Origin: a virus
Virus record (IMG/VR): IMGVR_UViG_3300031673_000488
Span: 1 to 23,731 of that record
Length of the DNA stretch: 23,731 nt
Reading direction: 5' to 3' (one strand)
Shown: positions 14,618 through 22,204 of the stretch, piece by piece
How positions within the stretch are numbered: position 1 is the stretch's first letter
Layout: every line of letters begins with the position of its first letter
Translations under genes and position numbers: made by a program
Notes under the pieces: generated by a model
Told to the model about the DNA's origin: nothing
Database searches by the model: none
Seen by the model: the letters and a program-made list of their open reading frames with translations, nothing else

Positions 14618-15075
14618 GCGCAACCGTGCGGGCGACTTTCGTCAACCTGCGCGAGTTCGAGGCGCAACTCAAGCGGCTGGAAAACGCGCCGGCAGAGCAC
14701 GCGCTGGTGACGGCGGCCAAGGCCGGCGGGACCATCATCCGCGACGCGGCGGCCCAGAAGGCGCCCAAGCGCGCGGACATCCTGGCCAGAAGCATCCATG
14801 TCGAGGTCATTGACGCATCACGGCACCGGGCCTGGGTGGCTATCGGAACCTATCTGTCCTATGCACGCATCCATGAGTTTGGCGGGATCATCAAGCCGAA
14901 AGACCCTACAGGTTGGCTCAGGTTCCGAACCTACGACGGCGAGTGGCATACGGTCAAGCTTGTGCATATGCCAGCCAAACCCTATATGCGGCCGGCCTGG
15001 GATGAGAACATCGACCGCGCGGTGCGTGAGATGGGCGAGGTGCTCAAGGCGCAGATCGAGAGGGCGGCGCGATGA
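14614..15075 (+). CDS. HK97 gp10-like tail-joining protein
   Basis: A 153-aa protein starting at ATG 14614 with ATGA overlap. Motifs are LREFEAQLKRLENA, AGGTIIRDAAAQKAPKR, the Y-x-R-I-H-E-F-G-G signature (YARIHEFGG) and PAKPYMRPAWDENIDRAVREM. These are typical of the HK97 gp10 family, a neck or tail completion protein at the head-tail interface. Length and position match the family. Confidence 0.88.
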   Translation: MSATVRATFVNLREFEAQLKRLENAPAEHALVTAAKAGGTIIRDAAAQKAPKRADILARSIHVEVIDASRHRAWVAIGTYLSYARIHEFGGIIKPKDPTGWLRFRTYDGEWHTVKLVHMPAKPYMRPAWDENIDRAVREMGEVLKAQIERAAR

Positions 15076-15440
15076 GCCTCGCGGACAGCATCTATGATCA
15101 GATCCAGGCCCTGACCAGCGGGCGGTGCCGGCGGCTGAGTCTTGGCGATCAGCCTTGGACGCTGCCGGCGACGACCTACCAGCGCATCGACATGATGCCC
15201 GAGTACAGTCATCAGGGTGACAGCAACCTCGACCACGGGCGCTGGCAGGTATCATGTTGGGCCGACACTCACCCGGCGGCTGAGGCGCTGGCCCTACAGG
15301 TACGCGGTGCCATGGCCGGCTGGAAGCTGGCCTATGGGCAGCCGGCGTTCTGCGCAGGCCAGTACGACATCGCCCAGCCCGAGACCGGCGTGTACCAGGT
15401 CGCCGTGGACTTTATCATCTGGTGGAAGGAGTCACTATGA
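15072..15440 (+). CDS. Tail terminator / completion protein (DUF3168-like)
   Basis: A 122-aa protein, ATG 15072 overlapping the gp10-like stop. The order SLADSIYDQIQALT, YQRIDMMPEY, GRWQVSCWADTHPAAEALALQVRGAM and YQVAVDFIIWW is typical of DUF3168 or gpU-like proteins, which cap the tail tube and stop its growth. Position between gp10-like and tail-tube genes is as expected. Confidence 0.85.
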   Translation: MSLADSIYDQIQALTSGRCRRLSLGDQPWTLPATTYQRIDMMPEYSHQGDSNLDHGRWQVSCWADTHPAAEALALQVRGAMAGWKLAYGQPAFCAGQYDIAQPETGVYQVAVDFIIWWKESL

Positions 15441-15763
15441 GTGATGCACCGTACACCGTGGGCACGTGGGCGGGCCTGCCCAACTATCAATGTGCCCTGT
15501 GCCCGTATGCGACTCTGAATGAGGCAGATATCCTCGAGCACTGGCAGGCCCGGCATGCGGCTGCACCGCCTGAGCCTATAGGCGGCGGGCTGGTACTCGT
15601 GGCCGACAAGAGCGGACATGAAGTAGCGCCGGCGCCTCTGCCGGCCAAGAAGCGCGGCAAGCGCGAGACAATGGAGGTATACCATGGGCGTGAGATTGGC
15701 ATTGACAGTGCAGCAGATTCTGCCGAAATACCCGGCCCTGCCACTGGTGGCGAACTCGGCTGA
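15437..15763 (+). CDS. C2H2 zinc-finger protein in tail operon
   Basis: A 108-aa protein. ATG 15437 overlaps the preceding TGA (ATGA) and has AAGGAG upstream. It contains a C2H2 zinc finger with exact spacing C19-x2-C22-x12-H35-x4-H40 (YQCALCPYATLNEADILEHWQARH described by residues), followed by a Pro/Ala linker and a basic KKRGKR patch. It overlaps the next gene by 80 bases in another frame. A DNA- or RNA-binding regulator or a virion-associated zinc protein are both possible. No counterpart is in the canonical tail set. Confidence 0.7.
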   Translation: MSDAPYTVGTWAGLPNYQCALCPYATLNEADILEHWQARHAAAPPEPIGGGLVLVADKSGHEVAPAPLPAKKRGKRETMEVYHGREIGIDSAADSAEIPGPATGGELG

Positions 15764-16055
15764 CTACACCTACGCGGCAGCGGGTGCCGACTTTGCCGAC
15801 GGGTTCAGCTTCGCGCACACCGGCAAAGAGGTTCTGTTGGCGCTGGGCGGGGTGGCCGGCGGCACTATCACCATCAACAGCGTGATCGATGATTACAAGC
15901 GCACCGGCGACATCACGACCTATGCCATTGGCGCGGGCGAGTATGTGGTCTTCCCGCCGTTTGCGTTGGCCGGCTGGCGGCGGGCGGACGGCACCATCTG
16001 GGGCGCGGCGAGCATAGCGACGATCGAGCTCGCCGTGCTGCGGCTGCCGGACTGA
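15684..16055 (+). CDS. Putative tail/virion protein, beta-rich
   Basis: A 123-aa protein with GGAGG (about 15673-15677) before ATG 15684. Ala/Gly/Thr-rich beta segments (FADGFSFAHTG, LLALGGVAGGTITINSVIDDY, YAIGAGEYVVFPPFALAGW) and a basic to neutral end are seen. Similar small proteins occur before tail-tube genes and resemble small virion beta-sandwiches. The first 80 bases also code the end of the zinc-finger ORF. No specific family is asserted. Confidence 0.74.
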   Translation: MGVRLALTVQQILPKYPALPLVANSADYTYAAAGADFADGFSFAHTGKEVLLALGGVAGGTITINSVIDDYKRTGDITTYAIGAGEYVVFPPFALAGWRRADGTIWGAASIATIELAVLRLPD

Positions 16056-16064
16056 GGAGGCATT

Positions 16065-16496
16065 ATGAGCAACGCACTTGCAGCGTTTGGTACTCTGCTC
16101 CAGATGGGCGATGGGGCCACGCCGGAGGCATTCACCACCATCGGCGAGCTGGGCGACATCGCCGGGCCGGCACTGGCGACTGACACTGAGGACGCCACGG
16201 TGCATACCTCGCCTGGCGGGTATGAGGAGGTCGTAGCGACCATCAAACGGACGGGCGAGATCACGTTCCCGGTCCACTACGTGCCGACTGACGCGACGCA
16301 TAACCCGACCACCGGCCTGCTGGCAGCGTGGGCAGCCAAGACGCTGAAACACTGGAAGCTGATCTTCCCCAACGTCGGAGTCACGACCTGGACCTTCAGC
16401 GCATACGTGACCGGGTTCGCGCCCAAGGCACCTGTGCCCGGCAAGCTGACGGCGGATGTGAGTCTCAAAATCACAGGGATTCCTGTGCTCGCCTAG
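16065..16496 (+). CDS. Major tail tube protein
   Basis: A 143-aa protein with GAGGAGG (16053-16059) before ATG 16065. FGTLLQMGDGATPEAFTTIGELGDIAGP at the N-terminus, then TPSG-like HTSPGGYEEVVATIKRTGEITFPVHY and WTFSAYVTGFAPKAPVPGKLTADVSLKITGIPV (described in parts), fits the gpV/Phage_tail_2 type tube fold. It stacks into the inner tail tube. Position before the chaperone genes is standard. Confidence 0.86.
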   Translation: MSNALAAFGTLLQMGDGATPEAFTTIGELGDIAGPALATDTEDATVHTSPGGYEEVVATIKRTGEITFPVHYVPTDATHNPTTGLLAAWAAKTLKHWKLIFPNVGVTTWTFSAYVTGFAPKAPVPGKLTADVSLKITGIPVLA

Positions 16497-16508
16497 ATGG
16501 AGTAGCGC

Positions 16509-16913
16509 ATGGCAGAGCGTAAGTTCCTGGGGCGCGAGGAGATTCTTCGCGCCTCAGATATCCAGACTGAAGAGCTCTATGTCCCTGAGTGGCAGGCATG
16601 GGTGCGGGTGCGCGGCTTGACCGCTCGGGAGCGCGACGACTTCGAGGCGTCCATGATCCGCGGCCACGGCAGGAAACAGCGCGTGGATCTGGCCAACACC
16701 CGGGCGCGCTTCGTGGCCCTGGTGGTCGTCGATGAGGCTGGCCAGCGGCTGTTCTCTGAGGCCGATACCATCGCCCTCGGTAGCAAGAGCGCGGCGGCTC
16801 TCAACCGCATCTGCGACGTCGGGCAGCGGCTGAGCGGCCTCACCACTGAAGACCTCGAAGAGCTCACCGAGGGCCTAAAAAACGCCCCGAGCGACGGTTC
16901 TGGTTCCGCCTAG
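16509..16913 (+). CDS. Tail assembly chaperone, G-type
   Basis: A 134-aa protein from ATG 16509. It is gpG-like: an N-terminal beta part (TEELYVPEWQAWVRVRGLTARERDDFEAS), a helical middle, and an end in LTTEDLEELTEGLKNAPSDGSGSA (in parts). In lambda-like phages G and G-T coat the tape measure protein during tube polymerisation. Near its end, codons CTA AAA AAC contain slippery A AAA AAC (16877-16883), at K124-N125. A minority of ribosomes should shift -1 here and make the 248-aa fusion continuing to 17254. Confidence 0.83.
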   Translation: MAERKFLGREEILRASDIQTEELYVPEWQAWVRVRGLTARERDDFEASMIRGHGRKQRVDLANTRARFVALVVVDEAGQRLFSEADTIALGSKSAAALNRICDVGQRLSGLTTEDLEELTEGLKNAPSDGSGSA

Positions 16914-16941
16914 CCCTGGCACTCGGAGGCCGAACCGTCGC
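16877..16941 (+). promoter_or_regulatory. Programmed -1 ribosomal frameshift site
   Basis: Slippery heptamer A AAA AAC (16877-16883, zero-frame codons AAA AAC) is followed by a 7-base spacer and then stem GCGACGGTTC (16891-16900) pairing perfectly with GAACCGTCGC (16932-16941). Inner pairing TTCCG with CGGAG strengthens the loop. This geometry matches known -1 frameshift cassettes, and the fused protein matches G-T. Confidence 0.88.
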
Positions 16942-17254
16942 GGAGTGGCAAGAGGCCATGTCCAGCCGCGAGTTTGCCGAGTGGCTGGCGTTCGCGGGCC
17001 TGGAGCCCCTGGGCGATGCGCGCGGCGACCTACAGGCGGCCATCATCGCGGCGACCGTGGCGAACATGCTGCGCGGCAAGGACAGCAAGCCGGTGGGCAT
17101 CGAGGATATGCTGCCACGCTTCGATGACACGCCGGCGGAGGCAGAAGAGGAACCCGACCCGGAGGCCCAAGCTGCGCGGGTGGCCCAGCAGGTGGCCGCG
17201 GTCGAGGCCTGGAATGTGGCACTAGGTGGCCGTGACTTGAGGAAGCAGCCATGA
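16883..17254 (+). CDS. Tail assembly chaperone T part (reached by -1 frameshift)
   Basis: Frame -1 relative to the G ORF. It is open from the shift point and adds 123 residues, RPERRFWFRLALALGG then TVAEWQEAMSSREFAEW, AGLEPLGDARGDLQAAIIAATVANML and an acidic tail. RLALALGG and SREFAEW-x-AF-x-LEP-x-G are the usual features of T extensions. The only ATG (16958) lies well inside this homologous part, with a poor spacing from AGAGG, so independent translation is unlikely. Its TGA overlaps the tape measure ATG. Confidence 0.85.
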   Translation, partial: RPERRFWFRLALALGGRTVAEWQEAMSSREFAEWLAFAGLEPLGDARGDLQAAIIAATVANMLRGKDSKPVGIEDMLPRFDDTPAEAEEEPDPEAQAARVAQQVAAVEAWNVALGGRDLRKQP

Positions 17255-19758
17255 CCCTTATGACGCTGATGGCCCGGCTGGGCATGGACACAAAGGACTA
17301 CCAGCAGGGCATGGAGGGCGCCGAGAAGAAAACCAAGTCGGCGTCCACGAGCATCATCAGCAACCTGAGCAAGATCGGCAGCAGGGCGGCGCTGGCCGGC
17401 CTGGCGGCAGCGACGGCGGCGGTCGGGGCGCTGTCGCTGGCGCTGGCCGGCGCGCTCCGGCTGGCCGCCGATACGGCTCCCGTCCTCGAGTCGGCGCGTG
17501 CGTTTACCATCCTGTCGGGCGGTGCCGAGCAGGCGGCGGCCAACCTCAAAGCTGCGCAGGAAGGCGCACAGGGCACGCTGACCCGCTTCGAGGCTATGGC
17601 CGTCAGCAACAAGCTCTTGTCGATGCACCTGGCCGAGACCGACGAGGAGCTGAAGAACGTCATCCAGTCGGCCTACGTGCTGCGCAGGGCCATGGACCCG
17701 CGTGTGGGCGCGACGGCGGCCGTGGAGGACTTTGCGCTGATGCTCGCCAACCAGAGCATCCTGCGCATGGACCAGTTCGGGCTGAGCAGCGGGCGCGCGC
17801 GCGTGCGCATCGAAGAACTGATGAAGTCGACGGCCGGCATGACGCGCGAGGCCGCGTTCCTCCAAGCTGTGATGGAACAGGCCGGCCCGAAGGTGCAGGC
17901 GCTACTCGGCAAGGGCGACGACCTGGCCACCCGCACGGCGCGTGTGTCTGCCGGGTTCCGGCAGCTGCGCGACGACCTCGGCACGCGCCTGCAGCCGTTG
18001 CTGGACGCCTTTGTGACCACGGCGGAAAAGGGCCTGCCGGTGTTGGACCGCTTCGCCAAGGGGCTGAGCAAGTTGACGTTGCCGGTCGCGGCAGGCATCA
18101 AGGTCGCCGGGCCTCTGATCATGGCTGAACTCAACAACATCATTCGCGCCCTCCAGCCCGCCGGCGAGAATATGTCCTACTCTATCGCCCGTGGTATGAT
18201 CGATGGCATCCCCTACATCCTGGCTACCCTGAAGATCATCCGCAAGATCATCGAATACTGGCTCAAGCCCGGCTCGCCGCCCAAGCTGCTGCCCGACTTG
18301 AGCGCCTGGGGCACCGCCGCCATGAACGCCTGGTTCAAGGGCTGGACCAAGGGCGACTTTGGCATCCTGCGCAGCATGACCGGCACGCTGCAGAGCGTGC
18401 TGCAGGGTATGGTAACTCAGGGACTCATCGCAGAAGGCGAGGCTAATCCCATCCTGCGCGCACTTAGGGCCCAGATCGCGGGCGCGCTCGACGAGTTGCG
18501 AGCGACGGGCATGGTGTCAGCGGGCACATATGCCGGCATTCGCGCGGCGGGTGGCCCGGCAGGCGAGGCAGCGGAAGCTTTCGCGCGGAAGGCGCTGGGC
18601 GTCGAAGAGGCCAAGCTGAAGGTCAAGGGGATCGAGGCCGCGCTGGCGAAAGCGACCACGGCGGTAGAGGTCAATGCCCTGGCTGAGCAGTTGGACGCGG
18701 CCCGGGCAGAGCAGAAAGCCGCAGAGGATGCGTTTGACCTGGAAGAGGAACGGCTCAGGGCATTGACTGACGAAGCCGATATAATGGCGCGCCAGGCGAG
18801 TCTCATGGAAAAGGTGGCCAAGATTGCAGAAAAAGCGGCCGGCGCGGTCAGCGACCTGGCTGAGGTTGTGGCCAACTTAATGAGTGACATGCCAGCGCCG
18901 ACCGAACTGGAGAATCCCTGGTTGGGTGCCTTTGATGCAGATGAGATGATAGCTAAAAGCCAAGAGATGTTTGACAAGTGGTGGCCGGTGATCAAGACGG
19001 ACCTTGACATCATCTTTGGCCGCACCAATGAAGAGAACCGCACAGAGATGAGCACGCTACAGCGGATTTGGGACATCGGTGCCCGCGTAATCCGGGTAGG
19101 CTGGATATGGATGTTGGGCGAACTGCAGCGCTGGGGCAAGACCATTCAGGCCCTGATGCGCGGCGACTTCAAAGGGTTCTTCCTGGGGCTGTTTGACCTC
19201 ATGTTGGGCATACCACGACTGTTCCGCGATATGCTGAAAGAGTTTGCCGGCATCGATGTAGAAAAGGAACTGGCCAAGTTGTCGGCGAACTTCAAGAAGT
19301 GGGTAGACGGGCTGATTGCGGACTTGCTGCGCGCCATTGAACTGTTGGCAGAACTTCTCGGGTTGCAGAAAGCAGCCCAGCCTTGGAGCGGTGGCGGCGC
19401 CGGTGGCGGGGGTGCTGGTAGTAGTGGCGGAGGGACCGCCGGCGGCGGCGGTGGGGGCGGTGGAGTCGGTGGTACGAGCACAGGCGGCGGTGGTGGTGGC
19501 ACTAAGCCTGGAAATGAACCGCTTGCCTTCCAGCGTGGCCTGGCGCCCACCTGGTTCACCTCGCCGACCGCCATGACCGTCGGCGAGGGCCACGAGCCGG
19601 AACTGGTGAGCGTGACACCGCGGAGCAAGTTGCGGCGGCCACGGGGCGGGGTGTCGCAGGTCAACAACTTCTACATTGACAGCCTCAACGAGCAAACGCT
19701 GGCACAGGGGCAACGTGAGCAGCGGCTGCGCAGACTGGCAACGGGGGCGGCATTCTGA
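17251..19758 (+). CDS. Tape measure protein
   Basis: An 835-aa protein setting the tail length; at about 1.5 angstrom per residue this suggests about 125 nm. The N-terminus LMARLGMDTKDYQQGMEGAEKKTKS is the usual tape measure start, followed by hydrophobic stretch 46-72 (Ala/Leu-rich), long helical parts, a second hydrophobic part around 270-290 and coiled coils at about 460-540. A Gly-rich linker (about 713-755) separates the C-terminal segment TVGEGHEPELVSVTPRSKLRRP, a typical tape measure ending. ATG 17251 overlaps the upstream TGA (ATGA). Confidence 0.92.
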   Translation: MTLMTLMARLGMDTKDYQQGMEGAEKKTKSASTSIISNLSKIGSRAALAGLAAATAAVGALSLALAGALRLAADTAPVLESARAFTILSGGAEQAAANLKAAQEGAQGTLTRFEAMAVSNKLLSMHLAETDEELKNVIQSAYVLRRAMDPRVGATAAVEDFALMLANQSILRMDQFGLSSGRARVRIEELMKSTAGMTREAAFLQAVMEQAGPKVQALLGKGDDLATRTARVSAGFRQLRDDLGTRLQPLLDAFVTTAEKGLPVLDRFAKGLSKLTLPVAAGIKVAGPLIMAELNNIIRALQPAGENMSYSIARGMIDGIPYILATLKIIRKIIEYWLKPGSPPKLLPDLSAWGTAAMNAWFKGWTKGDFGILRSMTGTLQSVLQGMVTQGLIAEGEANPILRALRAQIAGALDELRATGMVSAGTYAGIRAAGGPAGEAAEAFARKALGVEEAKLKVKGIEAALAKATTAVEVNALAEQLDAARAEQKAAEDAFDLEEERLRALTDEADIMARQASLMEKVAKIAEKAAGAVSDLAEVVANLMSDMPAPTELENPWLGAFDADEMIAKSQEMFDKWWPVIKTDLDIIFGRTNEENRTEMSTLQRIWDIGARVIRVGWIWMLGELQRWGKTIQALMRGDFKGFFLGLFDLMLGIPRLFRDMLKEFAGIDVEKELAKLSANFKKWVDGLIADLLRAIELLAELLGLQKAAQPWSGGGAGGGGAGSSGGGTAGGGGGGGGVGGTSTGGGGGGTKPGNEPLAFQRGLAPTWFTSPTAMTVGEGHEPELVSVTPRSKLRRPRGGVSQVNNFYIDSLNEQTLAQGQREQRLRRLATGAAF

Positions 19759-21656
19759 TGGCTGAGGTACTAATGCTCGTGTATGCTATTCCAGAGAAAG
19801 TGCTCAACCCCGGCTTCGAGACTGCCGGCGCCGGCGCCCCGGACTTCTTCGCCTCGTGGACAGAGGTTGCCGGCGACGGCGCCATTGCCGACGAGGGCGC
19901 GCTGGTCCACAGCGGTGCCCACGCGGCGAAGTTGACGGCAGGGGCGACCGCTAATACTGAGTTGTGGCAAAACTTCACCGTGACACCTGGCCTGACCTAT
20001 CGGCTAAGCTTCTGGACGCGCGGCGATGGTACGAATGGCGGGCGATACCGGGTTTACGACGTGACCCACGCTGCCGACATCATATCGTCGACGTCGACGG
20101 GTGTAACGGGCGCTGTATACACGCTGGTAGCGGTGCCCTTCACAGCGCCGGCCGGCTGTGTCACAGTGCGCGTCTATCTGCGCTGCCCGCTCCTCAACGG
20201 CGGCATCTGCTACTTTGACGACGTGAGTGTGGCCGGGATCGCGCTGAGCCTGATCAACAATGCCGGCTTCAGCATCGACCTGGAAGGCTGGGCGCCGAAA
20301 GTGGCGCGCAGCACGCCCGGCCGCATTCCGGCGTACCTGTCTGAAGAATTCGCGGTCCAGCTCCGCGGCACTTCGCACGACAACATGGCGGCCACGATGC
20401 AGGCATTGCATGAGATGGCCGAGTACGCGGCCCGGTACTGGAATGACCGGACTGACCAAACGCCGGTGTGGCTGCATGTCAAGATGAAGAACGAAACGGC
20501 CGAGCGCCGGGCGCTGGTCAAGAGCATTCAGGGTGAGTTTCTGTCGTCGTGGTTGGGCGATTGGGCAGACGACAAGAAGCTGGACCAAACCGTGATCATT
20601 GAGCGACATCCGTATTGGGAGGCGCTGACGTCCCTGGATATGGCAGCAGCGGCCCCGGTCTCTGGGGCAGCGGTGGTATTCGACTATACAGCGGCGCCGG
20701 GCGCCGACATTGTAGGTGATGTGGGCGCTCGGGTCAATGAACTGGTGATTGGCCTCAACCCGGCTGACGGGGCGACCGTGATAGAGCGTCTATGGGTGGG
20801 CCTGCGCGGCACTCGCTACGGTGCTCCTGCCCTCTTTGTACCTATTTGGGAATGTGAAGACGGGACTCTAGGCACTGACGCAGCATTGGCGGTTGATGCC
20901 ACGGCCTCGCCGGGCGGCGCCGGCAACACGAAGGTCACTATCACGCCTGGCACTGCGACTTGGGCCAAGCGCCTGACTATCACCATGAATGACGCTATTG
21001 CCCTGGCGGACCTATCGGATAACTTTGGCCGGTGTTTGCGCCTCTTGCGCGCTCAGGTCTCAGCCGGTACATGGGATGTGCAATTCCGCTACGGCTATAT
21101 TCGCATGGCCGATGCCGACTTTATAGGCGGGCGGATTGTGAGCTTGGATAACGCGAGTTGGAACATCGTGCCCATGGACCTGCGGGCTTATCCTCTCCGC
21201 AACCTGCATGCCTTCCCCCTCAGCTTGCAGCCCGAGGAAATGGAAATTAGTTGTGCCGTGCAGGTATGGGCGCGGCGCACCAGTGGGGCCGGTACTCTGG
21301 ACCTGGATTGCATCCTGAATGTGCCCACAGATGAAGGCTGCCTGTATATCGACGCGATGCACCTGGAGGGCGGCGGCGGCATCACCGGCTACACTTACCG
21401 TGCGTGCGCGCCAGAGGATCGGGTGGCAGTCACCAGTGTGACCAATGCCGGTGGCGGGCTGGCCTACAATGCTCTGCCCGCTCCTGGGGGCAGTGACTTC
21501 TACCTGCCTCCGGGCGATGGCCGCATGATAGCCGTGTTTGCACGTGCCGCGACTTCTGTGCTGGCTGATGTCATCGAGTTTGGGCTGACTGCTGGCGGCG
21601 GCTTGGAAGTAGGGCACTACTATCCCCGCTGGCTGTCCTTGCGTGGGGCAGAGTAG
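19758..21656 (+). CDS. Distal tail protein with N-terminal carbohydrate-binding-like domain
   Basis: A 632-aa protein starting at ATG 19758 (TGATG overlap); ATG 19773 after GAGGTACTA is an alternative. Residues about 14-155 look like a CBM4/9-type jelly roll: LNPGFE, AHAAKLTAG, YRLSFWTRG, YFDDVSV. A distal-tail-like part follows, with VQLRGTSHDNMAATMQALHEMAEY and LVKSIQGEFLSSWLGDW (about 190-275), then further beta-sandwich stretches. It probably sits at the tail tip below the tape measure and contacts surface glycans. Its TAG abuts the stop of the antisense lipoprotein gene. Confidence 0.75.
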   Translation: MAEVLMLVYAIPEKVLNPGFETAGAGAPDFFASWTEVAGDGAIADEGALVHSGAHAAKLTAGATANTELWQNFTVTPGLTYRLSFWTRGDGTNGGRYRVYDVTHAADIISSTSTGVTGAVYTLVAVPFTAPAGCVTVRVYLRCPLLNGGICYFDDVSVAGIALSLINNAGFSIDLEGWAPKVARSTPGRIPAYLSEEFAVQLRGTSHDNMAATMQALHEMAEYAARYWNDRTDQTPVWLHVKMKNETAERRALVKSIQGEFLSSWLGDWADDKKLDQTVIIERHPYWEALTSLDMAAAAPVSGAAVVFDYTAAPGADIVGDVGARVNELVIGLNPADGATVIERLWVGLRGTRYGAPALFVPIWECEDGTLGTDAALAVDATASPGGAGNTKVTITPGTATWAKRLTITMNDAIALADLSDNFGRCLRLLRAQVSAGTWDVQFRYGYIRMADADFIGGRIVSLDNASWNIVPMDLRAYPLRNLHAFPLSLQPEEMEISCAVQVWARRTSGAGTLDLDCILNVPTDEGCLYIDAMHLEGGGGITGYTYRACAPEDRVAVTSVTNAGGGLAYNALPAPGGSDFYLPPGDGRMIAVFARAATSVLADVIEFGLTAGGGLEVGHYYPRWLSLRGAE

Positions 21657-22139
21657 CTACAACTCTATGCTATCCGGCGTGACGTGCAGCAGGTCGGCCA
21701 GGATGGCGAGGGCCTGAGTGCGCAGGGCCTTGGCGCGGTCTATGTTCTCATTCGCCCGCGTGCGCATAGCAGCATCGCCGGTGGCCGTGTAGGCCAGCGC
21801 CAACTCTAGCGCCCGCTGGTCGCAGTCGACGCCGGATAGGTACAGGTCACGCGCGCGGCCACACTCGCCGGAGCCGTCCAGGCCGGCCAGGCGCAGGCGC
21901 AGGCTTTCCATGCGGTGCCATTCGGCAAGGTAGTGCATGGCAAGCTCTTGTGTCGTGGCCTGCTCGCGTGCTGGCGAATTGTACCATGCGTTGTAGCTGG
22001 CGGCGGTCTCTAGGAACTCACTATGCAGGGCCAGGAGTTGCGCGGGACAAGCATCCTGCGTGGGCGGTGCCGGCGTGGGCCTTACGGCTACACAGCCGGC
22101 CACCAGGAGGGCGAGCAACAGGGCGAAGAGGTGTTTCAT
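21657..22139 (-). CDS. Lipoprotein moron on reverse strand
   Basis: A 160-aa protein starting with signal peptide MKHLFALLLALLVAGC: lipobox V-A-G-C with Cys16 as lipidation site. The mature part is helical with several Cys and no known domain. GAGGAG lies 8-9 bases upstream of this ATG on the reverse strand; a longer N-terminal version to 22238 would bury the signal peptide and is rejected. It is the only reverse-strand gene here, tail to tail with zero spacing to the distal tail gene. Phage-coded lipoproteins can block superinfection or alter the host surface, as with lambda Bor; here the role is inferred. The late + strand transcript would be antisense to it. Confidence 0.85.
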   Translation of the reverse strand: MKHLFALLLALLVAGCVAVRPTPAPPTQDACPAQLLALHSEFLETAASYNAWYNSPAREQATTQELAMHYLAEWHRMESLRLRLAGLDGSGECGRARDLYLSGVDCDQRALELALAYTATGDAAMRTRANENIDRAKALRTQALAILADLLHVTPDSIEL

Positions 22140-22175
22140 GCTGGCTACTCCTCTGTAAGAATGCCGGATAACCGT

Positions 22176-22204
22176 AGAATACATGAGGAAAGAGAAGAGC
22201 ACAA
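22176..22204 (-). promoter_or_regulatory. Candidate reverse-strand promoter for the lipoprotein gene
   Basis: On the reverse strand TTGTGC (complement of 22199-22204) is followed by 17 bases and TATTCT (complement of 22176-22181), about 37 bases before the lipoprotein start at 22139. The -35 matches only in part. Spacing is ideal and the gene otherwise has no upstream partner. Confidence 0.45.

Noticed and set aside
16958-17254. T part of the chaperone as an independent gene from ATG 16958
   Set aside because: Homologous-looking sequence extends upstream of that ATG to the slippery site, and ribosome-binding spacing is poor.
16864-17865. Reverse-strand ORF of 333 codons over the chaperone and tape measure start
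   Set aside because: Covers three convincing + strand genes and the frameshift site; composition is that of an antisense shadow.
19387-19515. Gly-rich repeat-like DNA in the tape measure gene
   Set aside because: It is an in-frame low-complexity glycine linker, not an independent repeat element.
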